64,000 nucleotides of DNA, from positions 7,192,001-7,256,000 of the forward strand of contig NZ_CP107869.1 of NCBI RefSeq assembly GCF_036013645.1, read 5' to 3'. Origin of the DNA: Streptomyces sp. NBC_00490 (GTDB taxonomy: Bacteria > Actinomycetota > Actinomycetes > Streptomycetales > Streptomycetaceae). Positions 60,505 to 64,000 of the stretch are shown here, piece after piece. A program made the position numbers and the translations under genes. The stretch's first letter is position 1, and every line of letters starts with the position of its first letter. A model generated the notes under the pieces. That model ran no database searches and was not told the origin of the DNA. It worked only from the letters and a program-made list of their open reading frames with translations.

Positions 60505-61400
60505 CACCCGTGCAGCCAGGCCGCGAACTCCAGCAGCAGCTCGGCGTCCTGAAGCCGGCCCACCCGCCGCGCCCGCACCCCGGACTCCACCGCCCGGAAC
60601 AGCGTCCACCCCCGCAGCCGCTCCTGATCCACATCCAACGACTCCGCGAGCCGCTTGATCCGCCGCCGGGTGATGGCCGCCCCCGACGGCTGGGCGATCA
60701 GGTCCTCGACGCGGTCCCGCACCAGCCGAGCCAGATCGAACGCACACTCCCCGACCACCGGATCCGGCCCCACGGCAAGCCACGGCGACCGCTCCGCCGC
60801 CAGCACCTTGCTCTGCCGAAACGTCCCGTGCAGCAACCGCGACTCCGGCGGAGCCACCAGCAACTCCTCACGGGCGGTGAGAGCCGCACTCACGAGATCG
60901 GCCACATCCGCGCCCGCGCCCGCCCGCATCGCCTCGGCCTGCCGCCCGGTCCGCTCGGCCACCGTCTCGAAGACCTGGTCACCCGGCGGCTCCACCCACA
61001 ACCGGCGCAACGTGCCCGCCGCCTCCAGCAGCGCCTTCGCCTCCGGCAACGACCGCACCGACACATCGGGGTGCAGCCGCTCCAGCAGCAGCACCCCCTC
61101 GGTCACCGGCTCGTCGAGCAACTGCACCGCACCGCGCCCGCCCCAGTGCGCCAGTGCCGCCCGCTCGGCCTCCGGCCGGGACCGGGGCGGGGCCAGCTTG
61201 AGCACGGCGGGGGTGCCGTCGGACCGCCGGACCAGGACGACGAGGCTGCTGCGGCCGCCCGGCACCTGCACCCGTTCCACGGTCGACTCGCGTAGCGCGA
61301 CGGCCTGCCGAGCCACCTCGGGCAGCTTCTCCAGCCAGCCGTCTCCGGGTGCCGTCTCACCGAGCGCCCTCACCAGACGCTGTGGCGGTTCGAAAGCCAT
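60504..61400 (-). CDS. Aminoglycoside phosphotransferase-fold protein lacking catalytic residues
   Basis: 298 residues of the APH / StrB-like fold. The nucleotide-binding lysine area (TPAVLKLAPP, K68) is kept. At the catalytic loop the expected HGDxHxxNxL reads HGTFRQSKVL (residues 191-200): the Asp is Thr193 and the Asn is Lys198. The metal Asp expected in AIDP is Gly211 (LAVGPDPVVGECAFDLARL). Fold, length and C-terminal helices look normal, so it is a pseudokinase-like member rather than a damaged gene. A resistance function is unlikely. It is transcribed toward the sigma/WhiB operon. Confidence 0.82.
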   Translation of the reverse strand: MAFEPPQRLVRALGETAPGDGWLEKLPEVARQAVALRESTVERVQVPGGRSSLVVLVRRSDGTPAVLKLAPPRSRPEAERAALAHWGGRGAVQLLDEPVTEGVLLLERLHPDVSVRSLPEAKALLEAAGTLRRLWVEPPGDQVFETVAERTGRQAEAMRAGAGADVADLVSAALTAREELLVAPPESRLLHGTFRQSKVLAAERSPWLAVGPDPVVGECAFDLARLVRDRVEDLIAQPSGAAITRRRIKRLAESLDVDQERLRGWTLFRAVESGVRARRVGRLQDAELLLEFAAWLHG

Positions 61401-61427
61401 ACGCGAGCAGTTCCCTTCCCGTACCCG

Positions 61428-61904
61428 TTACGCCGTGGGTGTCGCCGAAGCCGGTGGGGCCGACGCGGTCGCCGCCCGTTCGGCGAGACCAGGGAAGGCT
61501 ACGCTCTCCCCGCGCCAGCGCACCGCCCGCACCGCCGCCTCCCGCAGCGCCTCGGCGGCCATGGAGCGCCGCCCGTCCACGGTTGCCCGCACCAGGTCGG
61601 AGTACACCCCGGCGACCCGGTCCTCCAGCTCGGCGGCCAGCCGTACGGCCGCGTCCGAGTCCGGCACCGGGAACGGCAGCGCGTAACCCGCCGCGGCTGC
61701 CGCCGGGGTGCCGCCGAGGTCCCGCACCTCACGGGCGAGCGCGTCGCGCCGGGCGCGATGGGCGTCGTACGCCGACTTCGCCTCGGTACGCCGCCCCTCA
61801 CGGATCCGCCCGCCGACGACCCCGTACCCGTACACGGCGGCATGTTCGGCCGCCAGCGCCGCCTGGAGCGCGGCCAGCTCACGCTTGTCCCGCTCGTCGC
61901 TCAC
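61428..61904 (-). CDS. Ferritin-like (DUF4439) protein
   Basis: 158 residues, almost all helical: LAALQAALAAEHAAVYGYGVVGGRI, KSAYDAHRARRDALAREVRDLGG, LAAELEDRVAGVYSDLVRATVDG and AAEALREAAVRAVRWRGESVAFPG. The EHAAVYGYG start of helix 1 is the ferritin-like signature; by family it may bind metal, but a complete diiron set cannot be confirmed. It starts at GTG, overlapping the lipoprotein gene's stop by 4 bases, so the two act together. Confidence 0.8.
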   Translation of the reverse strand: MSDERDKRELAALQAALAAEHAAVYGYGVVGGRIREGRRTEAKSAYDAHRARRDALAREVRDLGGTPAAAAAGYALPFPVPDSDAAVRLAAELEDRVAGVYSDLVRATVDGRRSMAAEALREAAVRAVRWRGESVAFPGLAERAATASAPPASATPTA

Positions 61905-62422
61905 TTCGCCGCCTCCGTCAGCAGATACGCGTGTGCCGCCCCGGCCGCCGCCACGGAGGCCAGCAGCCGGGCCAGCTCGCCCGGCACCTCGAGGAGCGAC
62001 TTCGCCCGCGCGTCCGCGAGCGACCGCTCGGCGGTGGCGAGCCCGGCGAGGGCGTCCTTCTCGGTGCCGGGTACGACGGAGGGGGCGGGGGAGCCGACGG
62101 TGGGCGACGCCGAACCGGTCGCCGCCGGCGTACCGCCGAACGCCTCCACATGCCGCACGGCCTCCGCCCGCAGCACTCCCAGCCGCTCAGCGAGCCCCGG
62201 ATACGCGGCGATCACCGCGTCGTACCGCTCGACGATCCCCCGGCTGTCCCGCGCCGCACGCGTGCGTGCCCGCTCGGCGACCGACGGACTGCCTCCGGTG
62301 CTCTCCTCGGTCTCCTCGGACCCGGAGGAGCAGCCCACCAGCAGGGCGGCACCGGCGGCCGAGGCGAGGAGGGTTCTTCGGCGCGGCCCCGAGGGGGTGC
62401 GCGGCGGCGGGGGGTACGGCAC
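61901..62422 (-). CDS. Small lipoprotein in an operon with the ferritin-like protein
   Basis: 173 residues. Signal RRRTLLASAAGAALLVGCSSG, with a twin arginine and lipobox LVGC at about residue 31, so it is anchored outside. The mature part is helical and Ala/Glu-rich (AERARTRAARDSRGIVERYDAVIAAYPGLAERL; ELARLLASVAAAGAAHAYLL), suggesting a second ferritin-like or four-helix fold. The GTG at 62422 follows GAGGAC. Function unknown; pairing with the DUF4439 protein is the only clue. Confidence 0.75.
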   Translation of the reverse strand: MPYPPPPRTPSGPRRRTLLASAAGAALLVGCSSGSEETEESTGGSPSVAERARTRAARDSRGIVERYDAVIAAYPGLAERLGVLRAEAVRHVEAFGGTPAATGSASPTVGSPAPSVVPGTEKDALAGLATAERSLADARAKSLLEVPGELARLLASVAAAGAAHAYLLTEAAK

Positions 62423-62636
62423 GGCAGTCGTCCTCGGGGGGCTCGTACGAACACATGGGCGGGTAGGCGCCCGCCGGTGATCACGGTACCCGCGCCCCGC
62501 TCCACAACCCCTCATCGGCACCGTGGCGGACCCCCGGTCGCCGCAGGGTGGACGGCAACACACCTTTGGAGCGGATACCCTTTGACCAGACACGCGACCT
62601 ACCCACAACAGCACACGCGGCCGAGGAGTCACCCGG

Positions 62637-63134
62637 ATGAGCACCACCCAGAGCGAGAGGCTGCGAGAGCTCCTGGAACCGCTCGTCAGCTCCCAGGGTC
62701 TGGATCTGGAAGAGATCTCAGTGGACTCCGTAGGACGGAAGCGGTTGCTCAGCGTCGTCGTGGACTCCGACACCGGGGCGGACCTGGACCAGATCGCCGA
62801 TGTGAGCCGCGCGCTCTCGGCGAAGCTCGACGAGACGAACGCGATGGGTGAGGGCGAGTACACCCTCGAGGTCGGCACCCCGGGCGCGGAGCGCCCCCTC
62901 ACGGAGCACCGGCACTATGTGCGGGCCGTGGGCCGGCTGGTGAAGTTCCAGCTGACCGAGGGCGGCGAAGTGGTCGCGCGGATCCTCGAGGTCGACGACG
63001 AGGGTCTGGACGTCGAGGTGCCCGGGGTCAAGGGCCGCAAGGCCACCAGCCGCAGACTCGCCTTCTCCGACATCGACAGGGCGCGCGTGCAGGTCGAGTT
63101 CAACCGCAAGGACAAGAAGGAAGAGGAGGCGTAG
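62637..63134 (+). CDS. rimP: Ribosome maturation factor RimP
   Basis: 165 residues. The N-terminal domain includes [58 protein letters not shown], and the SH3-like part begins [23 protein letters not shown]. It assists 30S subunit assembly. The rimP-nusA order is conserved in bacteria; here nusA begins 2 bases after the rimP stop. The charged tail (KDKKEEEA) is common in actinobacteria. Confidence 0.94.
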   Translation: MSTTQSERLRELLEPLVSSQGLDLEEISVDSVGRKRLLSVVVDSDTGADLDQIADVSRALSAKLDETNAMGEGEYTLEVGTPGAERPLTEHRHYVRAVGRLVKFQLTEGGEVVARILEVDDEGLDVEVPGVKGRKATSRRLAFSDIDRARVQVEFNRKDKKEEEA

Positions 63135-63136
63135 CC

Positions 63137-64000
63137 GTGGACATCGACATGAGTGCCCTGCGGGGCTTGGTACGGGAGAAGGAGATCTCCTTCCCCCTGC
63201 TGGTCGAGGCGATCGAGTCGGCCCTCCTCATCGCCTATCACCGCACCGAGGGAAGCCGCCGCCACGCGCGCGTGGAGCTCAACCGGGAAACCGGCCACGT
63301 GACGGTGTGGGCGAAGGAGGACCCCGAGGACCTCGAGGAGGGCCAGGAGGCCCGCGAGTTCGACGACACCCCGTCCGGCTTCGGCCGTATCGCCGCCACC
63401 ACCGCCAAGCAGGTCATCCTGCAGCGGCTGCGCGACGCCGAGGACGACGCGACGCTCGGCGAGTACGCCGGCCGTGAGGGCGACATCGTCATGGGCATGG
63501 TCCAGCAGGGCCGTGACCCGAAGAACGTGCTCGTGGACATCGGCAAGCTGGAGGCCATCCTGCCGGTGCAGGAGCAGGTCCCCGGTGAGACGTATCAGCA
63601 CGGCATGCGGCTTCGGTCGTACGTCGTGCGGGTGGCGAGGGGTGTGCGCGGTCCGTCCGTCACGCTGTCGCGCACACATCCCAATCTGGTGAAGAAGCTC
63701 TTCGCCCTGGAGGTGCCGGAGATCGCCGACGGTTCGGTGGAGATCGCCGCCATCGCGCGTGAGGCCGGTCACCGGACGAAGATCGCCGTACGGTCCACCC
63801 GTTCCGGACTGAACGCCAAGGGTGCCTGCATCGGCCCCATGGGCGGGCGGGTGCGCAACGTCATGGGTGAGCTGAACGGCGAGAAGATCGACATCGTCGA
63901 CTGGTCGGACGACCCGGCCGAGATGGTGGCGAACGCGCTCTCCCCGGCCCGGGTATCCAAGGTGGAGGTCGTCGACCTCGCGGCCCGCTCCGCGCGCGTG
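63137..64000 (+). CDS. nusA: Transcription elongation factor NusA, N-terminal part
   Basis: The first 288 codons are present; the gene runs off the window. It starts at GTG, 2 bases after the rimP stop. The N-terminal RNA-polymerase-binding domain is visible ([32 protein letters not shown]), then S1 ([32 protein letters not shown]) and the first KH domain ([39 protein letters not shown]). NusA controls pausing, termination and antitermination. Actinobacterial NusA lacks the long acidic C-terminal repeats; that part cannot be checked here. Confidence 0.95.
   Translation, partial: MDIDMSALRGLVREKEISFPLLVEAIESALLIAYHRTEGSRRHARVELNRETGHVTVWAKEDPEDLEEGQEAREFDDTPSGFGRIAATTAKQVILQRLRDAEDDATLGEYAGREGDIVMGMVQQGRDPKNVLVDIGKLEAILPVQEQVPGETYQHGMRLRSYVVRVARGVRGPSVTLSRTHPNLVKKLFALEVPEIADGSVEIAAIAREAGHRTKIAVRSTRSGLNAKGACIGPMGGRVRNVMGELNGEKIDIVDWSDDPAEMVANALSPARVSKVEVVDLAARSARV

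Noticed and set aside
60504..61400. Aminoglycoside resistance gene
   Set aside because: Fold matches, but the catalytic Asp, Asn and metal Asp are all replaced, so a resistance claim is not supported.
1..64000. tRNA or rRNA genes, CRISPR arrays, intact insertion sequences, replication origin
   Set aside because: Read for cloverleaf arms, regular short repeats with spacers, terminal inverted repeats and DnaA-box clusters; none found by eye.

Overview
The window is a piece of a Streptomyces-type chromosome. The evidence is very high GC (so nearly every frame is open), frequent GTG starts with 4-base ATGA/GTGA overlaps, several ECF sigma factors, a WhiB protein, Tat-exported lipoproteins, and a sugar ABC importer without its own ATPase. 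From memory, the order polyamine uptake - gabT - pucR - dxr - rseP - ispG - proS - rimP - nusA matches the central conserved part of Streptomyces chromosomes; I could not align it. No tRNA, rRNA, CRISPR array, prophage or intact transposon was seen.

Layout. (1) 1-10.9 kb: 3' end of a polyamine-binding protein gene. Then comes a four-gene operon of a possible cell-wall-anchored protein, a lipoprotein-type sortase, an ECF sigma factor and a membrane protein, behind an ECF-like promoter. Next are a serine hydrolase, a membrane-spanning sigma factor, an HxlR regulator divergent from an oxidoreductase, a phosphodiesterase, an adenosine-deaminase-family enzyme, a DUF4190 protein and a NADAR protein. 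(2) 11-27.8 kb: polyamine/GABA catabolism. It contains an aminobutyraldehyde dehydrogenase, the importer potD-A-B-C, a gamma-glutamylputrescine oxidase-like flavoenzyme, gabT, a PucR regulator and a second aldehyde dehydrogenase. Among these lie a gene with a hairpin over its ribosome binding site, an IS605 transposase remnant, a PAP2 phosphatase and a large membrane ATPase. (3) 27.8-46.5 kb: a complete xyloglucan utilisation locus. Secreted GH74 and two GH12 proteins cut the polymer, a CUT1 importer brings in oligosaccharides, and cytoplasmic GH95, GH42, GH31 and GH3 enzymes remove fucose, galactose, xylose and glucose. A LacI regulator sits inside, and four copies of a palindrome (core AAGCGCTT) lie in the two control regions.

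(4) 46.6-56.4 kb: conserved housekeeping genes: acyl-CoA dehydrogenase, dxr, site-2 protease, ispG, two GNAT proteins and proS. (5) 56.5-60.4 kb: a small conserved protein and an XRE regulator, divergent from an operon of ECF sigma factor, unknown protein, WhiB-like protein and unknown protein, with repeated ATCTAC/GTAGAT sites between. (6) 60.4-64 kb: an aminoglycoside-phosphotransferase-fold protein lacking its catalytic residues, a ferritin-like protein and a lipoprotein, then rimP and the 5' part of nusA, which runs off the window.

The two catabolic blocks work as units: polyamine uptake feeding oxidation to GABA and on to succinate, and extracellular xyloglucan cutting followed by import and intracellular trimming. 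The least explained items are the sortase/sigma operon, the membrane-bound sigma factor, the XRE/sigma/WhiB island, the hairpins over two translation starts, and a Zur-like box in front of a short terminator-ended stretch.
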